Positions 17,215 to 26,718 of a stretch of 64,000 bases of DNA are shown piece after piece; position 1 is the stretch's first letter; each line of letters opens with the position of its first letter. The notes below the pieces were generated by a model that saw nothing but the letters and a program-made list of their open reading frames with translations, did not search any database and was not told the origin of the DNA. Origin of the DNA: a gamma proteobacterium HdN1 (GTDB lineage: Bacteria > Pseudomonadota > Gammaproteobacteria > Pseudomonadales > Ketobacteraceae); NCBI GenBank assembly GCA_000198515.1, contig FP929140.1:4376527-4440526 (forward strand). The letters are read 5' to 3'. A program made the position numbers and the translations under genes.

Positions 17215-18378
17215 TCAGCCTTTTGCCCGCGCTTCCAACATCGCTACTGCTGGCAATGTTTTGCCTTCCAGAAACTCAAGAAACGCTCCACCACCGGTTG
17301 AAATATACGAGATTTTTTCCGCTACACCGTACTTGTCAATCGCCGCCAAAGTATCACCACCACCGGCCAGAGAAAACGCGGAACTCTCCGCAATCGCCTC
17401 GGCAAGCGCTTGCGTACCGCCGCCGAACTGGTCGAACTCAAACACCCCTACCGGCCCGTTCCACACGATGGTTTTGGCATTCTGTAAAAGCACCGCGAAC
17501 GCCTTGCGAGTATCTGGGCCAATATCTAGGATCATGTCATCCTCGGCCACGTCATCTACCGACTTTACGGTCGCTGCCGCCGATTCTGAAAACTCTTTTG
17601 CCACCACCACATCCGTGGGAATCGGAATATGCATGACTCCCATCAAGCGCTTGGCCTCGCCAATTAAATCGGTTTCTACCAGCGATTTGCCAATCGGTTT
17701 GCCGGCTGCCGCCAAAAAGGTATTGGCAATCCCACCGCCAACAATCAACTGATCCACAATTTTAGCCAAAGATCCCAATACCGTCAGCTTCGTGGATACT
17801 TTTGCACCGCCAACAATGGCCAGCACCGGCTTTTCAGGTTGCGCCGTCGCCCGCGAGAGTGCTTCCAATTCTGCGGCCAGTAGCGGGCCGGCACAGGCAA
17901 CCGGCGCGAATTTGCCAACCCCATGGGTCGATGCTTGCGCACGATGCGCCGTACCGAATGCATCCATCACATACACATCGCAAAGCGCCGCCATTTTTTT
18001 CGACAACGCCTCATTGTCTTTGCCTTCGCCCTTATTAAAACGCACGTTTTCGCAAAGTACGATTTCGCCATCGGCAAGCGAAATGCCGTCAATCCAATCG
18101 CGAATCACCCGAACTTCTCGCCCCAACAAACCGCTTAGGTGCGTTGCCACCGGCTTCAGCGACGAAGCCTCATCGTACACACCTTCTTCTGGGCGGCCCA
18201 AGTGCGACATCAGCATGACTTTGGCACCCGCTTCCAGCGCGTGGCGAATAGTAGGTAGGGTCGCAACAATACGCGCATCGCTGCTTACCTTGCCATCTTT
18301 GATCGGCACGTTGAAATCTTCGCGAATCAGCACACGCTTGCCTTTTAAATCCAGATCCGTCATTTTCAAAACATTCAT
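17215..18378 (-). CDS. pgk: phosphoglycerate kinase
   Basis: Pgk transfers phosphate between 1,3-bisphosphoglycerate and ADP. The 387-residue protein has the normal bacterial length. Its N-terminal [18 protein letters not shown] segment carries the 3-phosphoglycerate site, followed by [38 protein letters not shown], the nucleotide-binding [11 protein letters not shown] and the C-terminal [19 protein letters not shown] lies 9 nt before the ATG. It sits between gap/epd and fba on the same strand with about 100-nt gaps. Confidence 0.97.
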   Translation of the reverse strand: MNVLKMTDLDLKGKRVLIREDFNVPIKDGKVSSDARIVATLPTIRHALEAGAKVMLMSHLGRPEEGVYDEASSLKPVATHLSGLLGREVRVIRDWIDGISLADGEIVLCENVRFNKGEGKDNEALSKKMAALCDVYVMDAFGTAHRAQASTHGVGKFAPVACAGPLLAAELEALSRATAQPEKPVLAIVGGAKVSTKLTVLGSLAKIVDQLIVGGGIANTFLAAAGKPIGKSLVETDLIGEAKRLMGVMHIPIPTDVVVAKEFSESAAATVKSVDDVAEDDMILDIGPDTRKAFAVLLQNAKTIVWNGPVGVFEFDQFGGGTQALAEAIAESSAFSLAGGGDTLAAIDKYGVAEKISYISTGGGAFLEFLEGKTLPAVAMLEARAKG

Positions 18379-18477
18379 GCACTTTTTCCTTTCGTGTTTA
18401 GGCCATTACGATTCAATTGTTTTATGTGTTTCGTGAATAAGTGATTTAGTGAACAAGTGGCTTCGCAAACAAGCGGT

Positions 18478-19482
18478 TTACGGCAAGCTTGCCAGCAAGT
18501 CCAACAAACGATTGGCGTATCCCCACTCATTGTCATACCACGCCGCGATTTTTAGCATGTCCCCCACTTGCGCCGTTTGGGTGGCGTCAAAAATCGCAGA
18601 TTCCATGCGGTGATTAAAATCAACCGACACCAAGGGTTCGGTGCAATATCCCAACAAGCCGCGAAACCGCTTTTCAGCGCCTTCGCGCAAGCAAGCGTGA
18701 ACCGCATCCACACTCGACAAATTACGAAAGCGCAGCACTAAATCCAGCATCGCCACATTCAGTGTAGGCACCCGCAGCGAATAGCCGCTAATACGCCCCT
18801 GCAACTGCGGCAGAACTTGCTGAATTGCCGCAACGCTGGAACTGGTGGTCGGAATCAGGTTTTGCGCACCTGCCCTCGCCCGCCGCAAATCACGATGGGC
18901 GTGATCCAGCAAATGCTGATCGCTGGTATAGGCATGCACCTCGGTCATCATCACCGCCTCGATTCCAAAGGCTTGATCCAGCAAACTCAGCAAAATTCCC
19001 AAGCAGTGCGTGGTGCAAGAAGCCGCAGAAATGATCCGCTGCGATTCGGTAATCTCCTGATGATTGATGCCATACACCACCACCGCGTCGGCATGATCAA
19101 AGGGCACCGCCCCCAGAATCACCCGCTTCGCCCCCGCCTCCAGATGGCGAGAGGCATCCTCATAGGCGCGAAAATGCCCAGTACATTCCAGCACCACATC
19201 TACACCTAGCGAAGCCCACGGAATCTGGCCCGGCTCCGCCATTTGCAGCAGCGGGATGCTCTCCTCACCAAGACACAGCCAGCACCCCGCACGCAGGCTC
19301 ACCGGCAGGCTAAACGCACCGTGCGTAGTGTCGTAACGCAGCAGGTGCACGAGCGATTCAGGCGCACCCAAATCGTTAATTGCAACCACCTGCATATCGT
19401 ATTCTACAGGCGATTCATAGAGCGCACGCAGCACGTTGCGACCGATACGGCCAAAGCCGTTAATGCCGATTCGCAGTGTCAT
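18478..19482 (-). CDS. glyceraldehyde-3-phosphate / erythrose-4-phosphate dehydrogenase family protein
   Basis: The 334-residue protein has the NAD-binding start LRIGINGFGRIGRNVLRAL, the catalytic cysteine motif ASCTTHC, RRARAGAQNLIPT for phosphate binding, and C-terminal WYDNEWGYANRLLDLL. The residue after SCTT is usually Asn and is His here. The segment EPLVSVDFNHRMESAIFDATQT and the position between tkt and pgk fit the Epd/GapB group, which feeds vitamin B6 synthesis or gluconeogenesis, so either epd or gap is possible; I leave the symbol open. No strong ribosome binding site is visible. Confidence 0.88.
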   Translation of the reverse strand: MTLRIGINGFGRIGRNVLRALYESPVEYDMQVVAINDLGAPESLVHLLRYDTTHGAFSLPVSLRAGCWLCLGEESIPLLQMAEPGQIPWASLGVDVVLECTGHFRAYEDASRHLEAGAKRVILGAVPFDHADAVVVYGINHQEITESQRIISAASCTTHCLGILLSLLDQAFGIEAVMMTEVHAYTSDQHLLDHAHRDLRRARAGAQNLIPTTSSSVAAIQQVLPQLQGRISGYSLRVPTLNVAMLDLVLRFRNLSSVDAVHACLREGAEKRFRGLLGYCTEPLVSVDFNHRMESAIFDATQTAQVGDMLKIAAWYDNEWGYANRLLDLLASLP

Positions 19483-19578
19483 TGATGGAATTCACCTGTT
19501 TATTTAAATCACCCAGAAACCAATCAGCGATACGAAAAACGCCCGCAAAGCAGGTGCCTTTTGAATAACCCACCTGAA

Positions 19579-21573
19579 TCAGAACAGTTTTTCAACCGCA
19601 GCGACCACATTCTCTACGGTAAAACCAAAATGTTTCATGAGCGCGTCCGCAGGCGCGGATTCTCCAAACGTGGTCATGCCTACCACTGCACCGTCCAAAC
19701 CCACAAAGCGAAACCAATAATCAGCGTGCGCTGCTTCTACTGCAACGCGACGGCGCACGGCTGCTGGCAATACGGATTCCTGATATTCGCGCGATTGGGC
19801 GAGGAATAGATCAACGCTCGGCATAGACACCACCGAAACGTTTTTGCCTTTGCCAGCAAGTTGTTCAGCGGCATCCATCGCCAGCGAGACTTCAGAGCCC
19901 GTGGCTAGCAAAATAGCATCTGGCGTGCCGTTGATCGCCCGCAGTACATAGCCGCCCTTGGCCACATCCGCCAACTGCTGCTCACTGCGCGCCTGATGCG
20001 GCAGATTTTGGCGCGAAAAGATCAGCGCCGTCGGGCCATCTTTGCGCTCAATCGCCGCCTTCCACGCTACCGCAGATTCCACCGCATCGCACGGACGCCA
20101 GAGCGACATATTGGGTGTACCGCGCAAGTTGGCGATTTGTTCGATGGGCTGGTGTGTGGGGCCATCTTCACCGAGGCCGATGGAATCATGAGTATAAACT
20201 TGGATATTGCGCTGTTTCATGAGCGCCGCCATACGCATGGCGTTACGCGCGTATTCCATAAACACCAAAAAGGTAGCGCCGTAAGGAATAAATCCGCCGT
20301 GCAAGGTCAGGCCGTTACAAATGGCCGTCATGCCAAATTCGCGCACACCGTAATAAATATAATTGCCGCTCGCGTCCTCGCGGCTTACGCCCTTGCAGCC
20401 CTTCCACAAAGTCAAGTTGGAACCTGCCAAATCGGCTGAACCACCGAGCAATTCCGGCAGCATCGGGCCGAAGGCATTGAGGGTGTTTTGCGAGGCCTTG
20501 CGGCTGGCGATTGTCTCACCTTTGGATTGCAGTTCGCGGATATAGGCCGCGGATTTTTCATTCCAATTTGCGGGTAATTCATTGGCCATACGGCGGCTGA
20601 ACTCGGCGGCAAGTTCAGGATAAGCGCTCGCATAACGGCCAAAGAGTTGGTTCCATTCACGCTCGCGTTTTGCACCTGAATCACGCGCATCCCAAGTGGC
20701 GCGAATGTCATCCGGAATTTCAAACGGCGCGTGCGCCCAGCCAATCTGATTGCGCGTTAGTGCGATTTCATCATCGCCTAACGGCGCGCCGTGGCTGCTT
20801 TCTTTGCCCTGCTTATTGGGGGAACCGTAGCCGATGATGGTTTTGCAACAAATCAACGTGGGATGTTCGGTATTGGTGCGCGCCATTTCAATCGCCGCGC
20901 GAATCTGATCAGGATCGTGCCCATCTACTTGTGGAATCACCTGCCAGCCATAGGCTTCAAAACGCTTGGGCGTGTTGTCGGTAAACCAACCTTCTACCTC
21001 ACCATCAATGGAAATGCCGTTGTCATCGTAAAACACGATTAATTTACCAAGGCCCAAGGTTCCCGCCAAAGAGCATACTTCGTGGGAAATTCCTTCCATC
21101 AAGCAGCCATCTCCCAAGAACACGTAGGTAAAGTGGTCGACGATCGAATAGCCATCGCGGTTGAAATGCGCCCCCAGAATCTTCTCGGCCAGTGCAAAGC
21201 CTACGGCATTGGCAATCCCCTGCCCCAATGGGCCGGTGGTGGTTTCTACGCCGGGGCAATAGCCGTATTCGGGATGGCCGGCGGTTTTGGCGTGCAGTTG
21301 GCGAAAGTTTTTGAGGTCGTCGATGCTCACATCGTAGCCGGTCAGATGCAGAAGCGAATACAGCAGCATAGAGCCGTGGCCGTTGGAGAGCACAAAGCGG
21401 TCGCGGTCCGACCATTCTGGATTGGCTGGATTGTGGCGCAGATAGTCGGCCCAAAGCACTTGGGCAATGTCGGCCATGCCCATTGGCATTCCAGGGTGGC
21501 CAGATTTGGCTTTCTGGACGGCATCCATACTCAGAGCGCGTATGGCGTTGGCAAGATCACGGCGGCTAGACAT
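19579..21573 (-). CDS. tkt: transketolase
   Basis: Transketolase is the thiamine-diphosphate enzyme that moves two-carbon units in the pentose phosphate pathway. From ATG 21573 (AAGGAGC 7 nt upstream) the protein is 664 aa, starting [20 protein letters not shown]. It shows [32 protein letters not shown], the ThDP motif [12 protein letters not shown]...NNGISIDG-like ([15 protein letters not shown]), [10 protein letters not shown] with the catalytic glutamate, and [18 protein letters not shown]. It heads the minus-strand run with gap/epd, pgk and fba. The ORF could be extended to 21609 but without support. Confidence 0.97.
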   Translation of the reverse strand: MSSRRDLANAIRALSMDAVQKAKSGHPGMPMGMADIAQVLWADYLRHNPANPEWSDRDRFVLSNGHGSMLLYSLLHLTGYDVSIDDLKNFRQLHAKTAGHPEYGYCPGVETTTGPLGQGIANAVGFALAEKILGAHFNRDGYSIVDHFTYVFLGDGCLMEGISHEVCSLAGTLGLGKLIVFYDDNGISIDGEVEGWFTDNTPKRFEAYGWQVIPQVDGHDPDQIRAAIEMARTNTEHPTLICCKTIIGYGSPNKQGKESSHGAPLGDDEIALTRNQIGWAHAPFEIPDDIRATWDARDSGAKREREWNQLFGRYASAYPELAAEFSRRMANELPANWNEKSAAYIRELQSKGETIASRKASQNTLNAFGPMLPELLGGSADLAGSNLTLWKGCKGVSREDASGNYIYYGVREFGMTAICNGLTLHGGFIPYGATFLVFMEYARNAMRMAALMKQRNIQVYTHDSIGLGEDGPTHQPIEQIANLRGTPNMSLWRPCDAVESAVAWKAAIERKDGPTALIFSRQNLPHQARSEQQLADVAKGGYVLRAINGTPDAILLATGSEVSLAMDAAEQLAGKGKNVSVVSMPSVDLFLAQSREYQESVLPAAVRRRVAVEAAHADYWFRFVGLDGAVVGMTTFGESAPADALMKHFGFTVENVVAAVEKLF

Positions 21574-21819
21574 CAAAAGCTCCTTGGGTTGGGCTGCACC
21601 TCGGAGCAATCAAAATGGCTTCTGACGGGGTGCGGATACGGGTAGAAATGCGCTCAAAACGCTTGGGGCTGGTATTGTCGCCTACCCTAGCCGATTGAGC
21701 AAAGGGGCAAGGCCAGTTTTCGTGCTTTTTTGGGAGCCGCCCAGCACTACAGCCCTTTGGGTTCGCCTAGAACACGGTCTCATCAGCGCAAAGCGCTCCG
21801 CAACACGCGCTCTCGACAG

Positions 21820-21865
21820 ACCTATATCAAAATATTTTGATATAGGTGAATTCCGCTGATACACT
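21820..21865 (+). promoter_or_regulatory. 28-bp palindromic operator overlapping the sahR-metK-ahcY-metF promoter
   Basis: Positions 21820-21847 form a perfect palindrome whose half is ACCTATATCAAAAT. It covers the -35 box TTGATA (21837-21842), which is exactly 17 nt from a -10 box TACACT (21860-21865); the ATG of the regulator follows at 21914. Palindromes with ATATCAA half sites are typical of ArsR-family regulators, and this one is ideally placed for autorepression of the downstream operon. Elsewhere in the gene-free stretch 21574-21913 I see no other supported site for the divergent tkt gene. Confidence 0.75.
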
Positions 21866-21913
21866 CCTGAACAAATCACCTTTAGTTGATCGCTTTTTCA
21901 GGACCCGCACCGG

Positions 21914-22957
21914 ATGTCATCCGCGCCCCCCGCTTTCGACCGCATCCCCCTATCAGCAGAGGTCGCTGAGACCCCTCTGGTATCGGATATCGACCGCCTC
22001 GCCCAGTGCTGCAAAGCCGCTGGCGAAGCGCTGCGGCTGGAGATTTTGCGGGCACTGCGTAACGACTCCTTCGGTGTGCTGGAGTTGAGCGAGATCTTCA
22101 ACGTCCGCCAGTCGGGAATGAGCCACCATCTAAAAGTGCTATCCAAAGCCAGCCTCGTCTCGACGCGGCGTGAAGGCAATTCCATCTTTTACCGGCGCGC
22201 ACTGACGGACCCTTGCTCGCCGCTGGGAGAGTTCTCGAAAGCGCTTTTTCAGGCGGTTGACCATACCGAACTTTCCAGCACCGTCCACGCCAATATTGAA
22301 ACGGTCAAATCACAGCGCAGCGAAGCCGCTCGCGAGTTTTTCAACCGCATTGCGGAAGAACTCAACCAGCAGCAAGAATTGATCGTACCACCAGAACACT
22401 ATCTAGACAGCGCGCGCGCCATTCTCGACCACTGCCCGCCCTGTACAAACGGCGTTGCATTGGAAATCGGGCCTGGCGACGGGCGCTTTCTGGCAACGCT
22501 GGCAAGCCGCTTTCAAACGGTGATCGCGCTAGATATTTCTGAAGAAATGCTTGCACGGGCGCAGCATTTTTGCGAACAAGAACAATTGGATAACATACAA
22601 TTTCTGCGCGGCGATACGCATCACGCCCAACAACATCTTGTCGAACAAAAAGGGATACGAGCGGATCGCATCATCTGCAATATGGTCTTGCATCATGTAC
22701 CATCTCCCGCCGATGTTTTTAACGATGCGGCCAAGCTGCTCAACGAAGGCGGGAGCTTGATCGTGACCGACCTCTGCCGTCACACCCAACATTGGGCGCG
22801 AGAGCGCTGCGGAGATTTATGGTTGGGCTTTGAGCCAGAAGATTTGACAGACTGGGCTTGTGCCGCAGGGCTAGCCTGCCAAGAGGAACTGTACCTAGGG
22901 CTGCGCAACGGCTTTCAGGTGCAGGTACGGCGTTTTGACAAACTCGCGATCCCGTAA
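21914..22957 (+). CDS. sahR: SahR-like regulator: ArsR-type HTH fused to a SAM/SAH-binding methyltransferase domain
   Basis: The 347-residue protein has an ArsR winged helix at about residues 28-98 (RLEILRALRNDSFGVLELSE, then RQSGMSHHLKVLSKASLVSTRREGNSIFY). A class I methyltransferase domain runs from about 160, with motif I LEIGPGDGRFL (183-193) and VIALDISEEMLARA. This architecture and its place directly before metK, ahcY and metF match the SahR regulators described in proteobacteria, which sense S-adenosylhomocysteine and repress methionine-cycle genes. A perfect 28-bp palindrome covers its promoter, so autorepression of the whole operon is likely. The catalytic role of the methyltransferase domain is probably lost in favour of ligand sensing; that is inference. 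Confidence 0.88.
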   Translation: MSSAPPAFDRIPLSAEVAETPLVSDIDRLAQCCKAAGEALRLEILRALRNDSFGVLELSEIFNVRQSGMSHHLKVLSKASLVSTRREGNSIFYRRALTDPCSPLGEFSKALFQAVDHTELSSTVHANIETVKSQRSEAAREFFNRIAEELNQQQELIVPPEHYLDSARAILDHCPPCTNGVALEIGPGDGRFLATLASRFQTVIALDISEEMLARAQHFCEQEQLDNIQFLRGDTHHAQQHLVEQKGIRADRIICNMVLHHVPSPADVFNDAAKLLNEGGSLIVTDLCRHTQHWARERCGDLWLGFEPEDLTDWACAAGLACQEELYLGLRNGFQVQVRRFDKLAIP

Positions 22958-22985
22958 ATCCATTTATCACCATGTCGTAAACCCA

Positions 22986-23069
22986 ATTACAACCGCCACG
23001 TTACAATCAGCACCTTACAGCCACCAAGTTACAAACAGCACGTTACAAACAGCAACCTACCATCGCCAA
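22986..23069. repeat. 14-bp degenerate tandem repeat, six units, before metK
   Basis: Six consecutive 14-nt units start at 22986, 23000, 23014, 23028, 23042 and 23056, consensus GTTACAANCAGCAC; units four and five are nearly identical. The array fills almost the whole sahR-metK gap and stops just before the metK ribosome binding site GGAGG (23077-23081). It may be a leader element or a minisatellite; no hairpin or riboswitch fold is apparent. Confidence 0.7.
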
Positions 23070-23089
23070 TCTTTTTGGAGGCGTCAAAC

Positions 23090-24250
23090 ATGAGCGAATA
23101 TTCCATTTTTACCTCAGAATCGGTATCAGAAGGCCATCCGGATAAAATGGCGGATCAGATTTCCGATGCGGTGCTTGATGCCATCATCAAGGAAGATCCA
23201 TTCGCGCGCGTAGCGGTCGAAACGATGGTCAAAACCGGCATGGCCATCATTGCCGGCGAAGTCACCACAAAAACCTATGTAGACCTAGAGGACATTGTAC
23301 GCAACGTCATCCTCGATATTGGCTATAACTCCAGCGATGTAGGCTTTGACGGCGCATCTTGCGCGGTACTCAACGCCATTGGCAAACAATCCCCCGACAT
23401 TGCCATGGGCGTAAACGAAAAGGACGACAAGCAAATCGGCGCGGGCGACCAAGGCTTGATGTTTGGCTATGCGACCAACGAAACCGACGTACTAATGCCT
23501 GCTCCGATTTACTACTCACACCGTTTGGTGGAGCGTCAAGCCGCATTGCGCAAAAACGGCACGTTTAAGTGGCTACGCCCCGACGCCAAAAGCCAGGTCA
23601 CCTTACGCTATGAAAACGGTAAACCTATTGCGGTAGAAGCCGTGGTGCTCTCTACTCAGCATTCTCCCGACATTGCCCAAAAAGATCTCCACGAAGCGGT
23701 GTTAGAAGAAATTATCCGCCCTGTATTGCCCGCAGATTGGCTACACGCTGGCACGAAATACCACATCAACCCAACAGGCCAGTTCATCATTGGTGGCCCC
23801 GTTGGAGATTGCGGTCTCACCGGACGCAAGATCATTGTCGATAGCTATGGCGGCACCGCGCGTCACGGCGGCGGCGCGTTTTCCGGCAAAGATCCGACCA
23901 AGGTCGATCGTTCCGCAGCGTATGCAGGTCGTTACGTTGCCAAAAACATCGTCGCAGCAGGGCTCGCAGATCGGGTAGAAATTCAGGTTTCTTACGCCAT
24001 TGGTGTTGCCGACCCAACTTCGATCAGCCTTAACACCTTTGGAACCGCCAAAGTTTCTGAAGAGCAAATCATTGCACTCGTACGCGACCACTTCGACCTG
24101 CGCCCACGCGGCATCATCGAAATGCTCGACCTGCGCCGTCCGATCTACCGAAAAACCGCCGCCTACGGCCACTTCGGGCGCGAAGAACCCGAATTCACTT
24201 GGGAGCGTACCGACAAAGCCGCTACCCTTAGAAAGGCCGCCGGAATTTAA
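23090..24250 (+). CDS. metK: S-adenosylmethionine synthetase
   Basis: MetK makes S-adenosylmethionine from methionine and ATP. From ATG 23090 (GGAGG 8 nt upstream) the protein is 386 aa, starting [19 protein letters not shown] with the ATP-site EGHPDK motif. The methionine-site signature [16 protein letters not shown] and the P-loop-like [19 protein letters not shown] are both intact. It is the first biosynthetic gene after the SahR-like regulator; ahcY follows 48 nt downstream. Length and motifs are complete. Confidence 0.97.
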   Translation: MSEYSIFTSESVSEGHPDKMADQISDAVLDAIIKEDPFARVAVETMVKTGMAIIAGEVTTKTYVDLEDIVRNVILDIGYNSSDVGFDGASCAVLNAIGKQSPDIAMGVNEKDDKQIGAGDQGLMFGYATNETDVLMPAPIYYSHRLVERQAALRKNGTFKWLRPDAKSQVTLRYENGKPIAVEAVVLSTQHSPDIAQKDLHEAVLEEIIRPVLPADWLHAGTKYHINPTGQFIIGGPVGDCGLTGRKIIVDSYGGTARHGGGAFSGKDPTKVDRSAAYAGRYVAKNIVAAGLADRVEIQVSYAIGVADPTSISLNTFGTAKVSEEQIIALVRDHFDLRPRGIIEMLDLRRPIYRKTAAYGHFGREEPEFTWERTDKAATLRKAAGI

Positions 24251-24298
24251 TTGCTCGAACTGTTTTTAATTTAGATTTTTTGATCAAGGGTTTTTGTT

Positions 24299-25678
24299 AT
24301 GACTAACAACGCATTTTCAGACTACAAAGTTGCCGACATTTCCTTGGCCGAATGGGGCCGCAAAGAAATTGAAATCGCTGAAAGCGAAATGCCTGCGCTC
24401 ATGTCCCTGCGCAAGCAATACAGCGCCCAAAAGCCGCTGGCAGGCGCTCGCATCCTCGGCTGCATCCACATGACCATTCAAACCGCCGTGTTGATTGAAA
24501 CCCTAGTGGAGCTGGGTGCCGAAGTGCGCTGGACTTCGTGCAATATTTTTTCTACCCAAGACCATGCCGCAGCTGCCATTGCCGCCGCAGGGATTCCGGT
24601 ATTTGCCTGGAAAGGCGAAACCGAACAGGAATATTGGTGGTGCATTGAGCAGCAAATTCTTAAGAACGGCGAGCCATGGAATGCCAACATGGTGCTGGAC
24701 GACGGCGGCGACCTCACCGAAGTTCTGCACGACAAATACCCGCAAATGCTCGACGCAATTCACGGCATTTCCGAGGAAACCACCACCGGCGTGCACCGCT
24801 TGGAAGACATGCTCAAAAAGGGCAAACTCAAAGTACCTGCAATCAATGTCAACGATTCGGTCACGAAATCCAAGAACGACAACAAATACGGCTGCCGCCA
24901 TAGCTTGAACGATGCAATCAAGCGCGCTACCGACCACCTATTAGCGGGCAAAAAGGCGCTGGTCATCGGCTATGGCGACGTTGGCAAGGGTTCCGCACTC
25001 TCCTTGCGTCAAGAAGGCATGATCGTGAAGGTTGCCGAGATTGATCCCATTTGCGCGATGCAAGCCTGCATGGATGGCTATGAGATTGTTTCACCCTTCA
25101 AGGGCGGCGTGAACAATAACGATCTCGCCAGTATTGATACCGCGTTACTTGGCTCGATCGACTTGGTCGTAACCACCACCGGAAACACCAACGTCTGCAA
25201 TAAATATATGCTGCAAACGATCAAATCCGGCGCAGTGGTCTGCAACATCGGCCACTTCGACAACGAAATCGACACCAAATTCCTGCGCGACACCTACGAG
25301 TGGCAAGAAGTAAAACCACAAGTACACCGCATTTATCGCAACCGCGCCAATAACGACTGGCTTCTGCTGCTTTCCGAAGGGCGCTTGGTGAACCTTGGGA
25401 ATGCAACCGGACACCCTTCACGCGTGATGGACGGCTCTTTTGCCAACCAAGTTCTCGCACAGATCCATCTTTTCAAGAACGGCTTTGCCAACCTGCCCGC
25501 AGGTGAAAAAGCAAAAAACCTGTTTGTGCAAGTGCTCCCCAAAAACCTTGACGAAGAAGTCGCGCGCCACATGGTGGCAGGTTTTGGTGGCGTCATCACG
25601 CAACTGACGCAAGTGCAAGCAGACTATATTAACGTGCCGGTTGCAGGCCCCTACAAGCCCGACAGCTATCGTTATTAA
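24299..25678 (+). CDS. ahcY: adenosylhomocysteinase
   Basis: AhcY hydrolyses S-adenosylhomocysteine to homocysteine and adenosine, recycling the product of SAM-dependent methylation. The 459-residue protein shows [44 protein letters not shown], the NAD-binding [10 protein letters not shown], and a C-terminal [11 protein letters not shown], the conserved tail with Lys and Tyr that complete the neighbouring NAD site. AAGGG lies 8 nt before the ATG. No SAH riboswitch is present in the 48-nt leader, consistent with protein (SahR) control instead. It lies between metK and metF. Confidence 0.97.
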   Translation: MTNNAFSDYKVADISLAEWGRKEIEIAESEMPALMSLRKQYSAQKPLAGARILGCIHMTIQTAVLIETLVELGAEVRWTSCNIFSTQDHAAAAIAAAGIPVFAWKGETEQEYWWCIEQQILKNGEPWNANMVLDDGGDLTEVLHDKYPQMLDAIHGISEETTTGVHRLEDMLKKGKLKVPAINVNDSVTKSKNDNKYGCRHSLNDAIKRATDHLLAGKKALVIGYGDVGKGSALSLRQEGMIVKVAEIDPICAMQACMDGYEIVSPFKGGVNNNDLASIDTALLGSIDLVVTTTGNTNVCNKYMLQTIKSGAVVCNIGHFDNEIDTKFLRDTYEWQEVKPQVHRIYRNRANNDWLLLLSEGRLVNLGNATGHPSRVMDGSFANQVLAQIHLFKNGFANLPAGEKAKNLFVQVLPKNLDEEVARHMVAGFGGVITQLTQVQADYINVPVAGPYKPDSYRY

Positions 25679-25688
25679 GAAACACTCC

Positions 25689-25718
25689 CTCTGGGGCGGA
25701 GCAAGTTTCGCTCCAGAG
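25689..25718 (+). other. stem-loop in the ahcY-metF intergenic region
   Basis: CTCTGG (25689-25694) with GCG pairs with CGC and CCAGAG (25713-25718), giving a stem of about nine pairs with one mismatch. No T run follows, so it is not an intrinsic terminator; it could stabilise upstream message or tune metF translation, whose AGAGG ribosome binding site starts 8 nt later. Confidence 0.45.
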
Positions 25719-25735
25719 GACATCAAGAGGCCAAT

Positions 25736-26596
25736 ATGGACACCCAAAAGAAACACAAGCCGCGCTTTAGCTTCGAATTTTTCCCACCCAAAACGGAGGT
25801 GGGCGCACAGAAATTGCAGGTCGTGTGCGAAAAACTCGCAGCGGTAAACCCAAGCTTTTTTTCTGTCACCTATGGCGCTGGCGGCTCCACTCGGGATCGC
25901 ACCTTCGCCACCGTTCAGGACGTTCGCAAAGTATCCGGCATTTGCACCGCGCCCCATCTTTCGTGCGTAGGGGATAACCGCGATGAATTAGTCGCCCTCA
26001 TCAAACGCTACCAATCAGAAGGTATAAATCGGATCGTAGCGCTGCGCGGCGACCTGCCTTCCGGAATGGGCGCAGCCGATGGCGATCTCAAATACGCGAG
26101 CGATTTAGTACGGCTAATTCGGGAGGAAACGGGCGATCATTTTCATATCGAAGTAGCCGCCTATCCTGAAAAACACCCACAAGCTCCTACTCTTGCAAGC
26201 GATCTGCAAGCCTTCAAAGCCAAGGTGGACGCTGGCGCCGATAGCGCAATCACACAGTATTTTTACAACGTCGATGCCTACCGCTTTTTTGTAGACCGAT
26301 GCGAAAAATTGGGCTTGGATATCCCCATCATCGTCGGCGTTATGCCTATCATCAACTATGAAAACCTGCTGCGTTTTTCGAGCAGCTGCGGCGCCGAAAT
26401 CCCGCGCTGGATTCGCATGCAAATGGAGAGCTTTCACGGCGATGCTACCAGCATTGCGCAGCTCGGCGAAGAAATCGTCACCCGTTTTTGCGAACAGCTC
26501 TTGGCAGTGGGCGCGCCAGGCATTCATTTTTATACGATGAATCAGGCGGAACCGACCCTTGCCATATGGAATAATCTGGGCATCGGAAAGCGGTAA
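25736..26596 (+). CDS. metF: methylenetetrahydrofolate reductase
   Basis: MetF is the FAD enzyme that reduces 5,10-methylene- to 5-methyl-tetrahydrofolate, supplying the methyl group for methionine synthesis. The 286-residue protein has the family start FSFEFFPPKTEVG with the catalytic Glu, then FFSVTYGAGGSTRDRT, RIVALRGDLPSG, ADSAITQYFYNVDAYRFFVDRC, and VGVMPIINYENLLRF. AGAGG lies 6 nt before ATG 25736. As the last gene after sahR, metK and ahcY it completes a SAM-cycle operon. Confidence 0.96.
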   Translation: MDTQKKHKPRFSFEFFPPKTEVGAQKLQVVCEKLAAVNPSFFSVTYGAGGSTRDRTFATVQDVRKVSGICTAPHLSCVGDNRDELVALIKRYQSEGINRIVALRGDLPSGMGAADGDLKYASDLVRLIREETGDHFHIEVAAYPEKHPQAPTLASDLQAFKAKVDAGADSAITQYFYNVDAYRFFVDRCEKLGLDIPIIVGVMPIINYENLLRFSSSCGAEIPRWIRMQMESFHGDATSIAQLGEEIVTRFCEQLLAVGAPGIHFYTMNQAEPTLAIWNNLGIGKR

Positions 26597-26718
26597 ACGT
26601 GAATGAGGATTTTTCCAAGGGCGCTGTCCGCTTGCTCGAAGCGCCAGTATCCGCAAGGGCGTTGCTAATATCGAGATCGCCCCGCCCACAATAGCCCACA
26701 AGGTAGGGCTATGCTACC

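Noticed and set aside
22986-23069. CRISPR-like array
   Set aside because: The 14-nt units are contiguous with no spacers and no cas genes are present.
24251-24298. Possible SAH or SAM riboswitch before ahcY
   Set aside because: The leader is only 48 nt, AT-rich and lacks the paired elements; control by the SahR-like protein is the simpler explanation.
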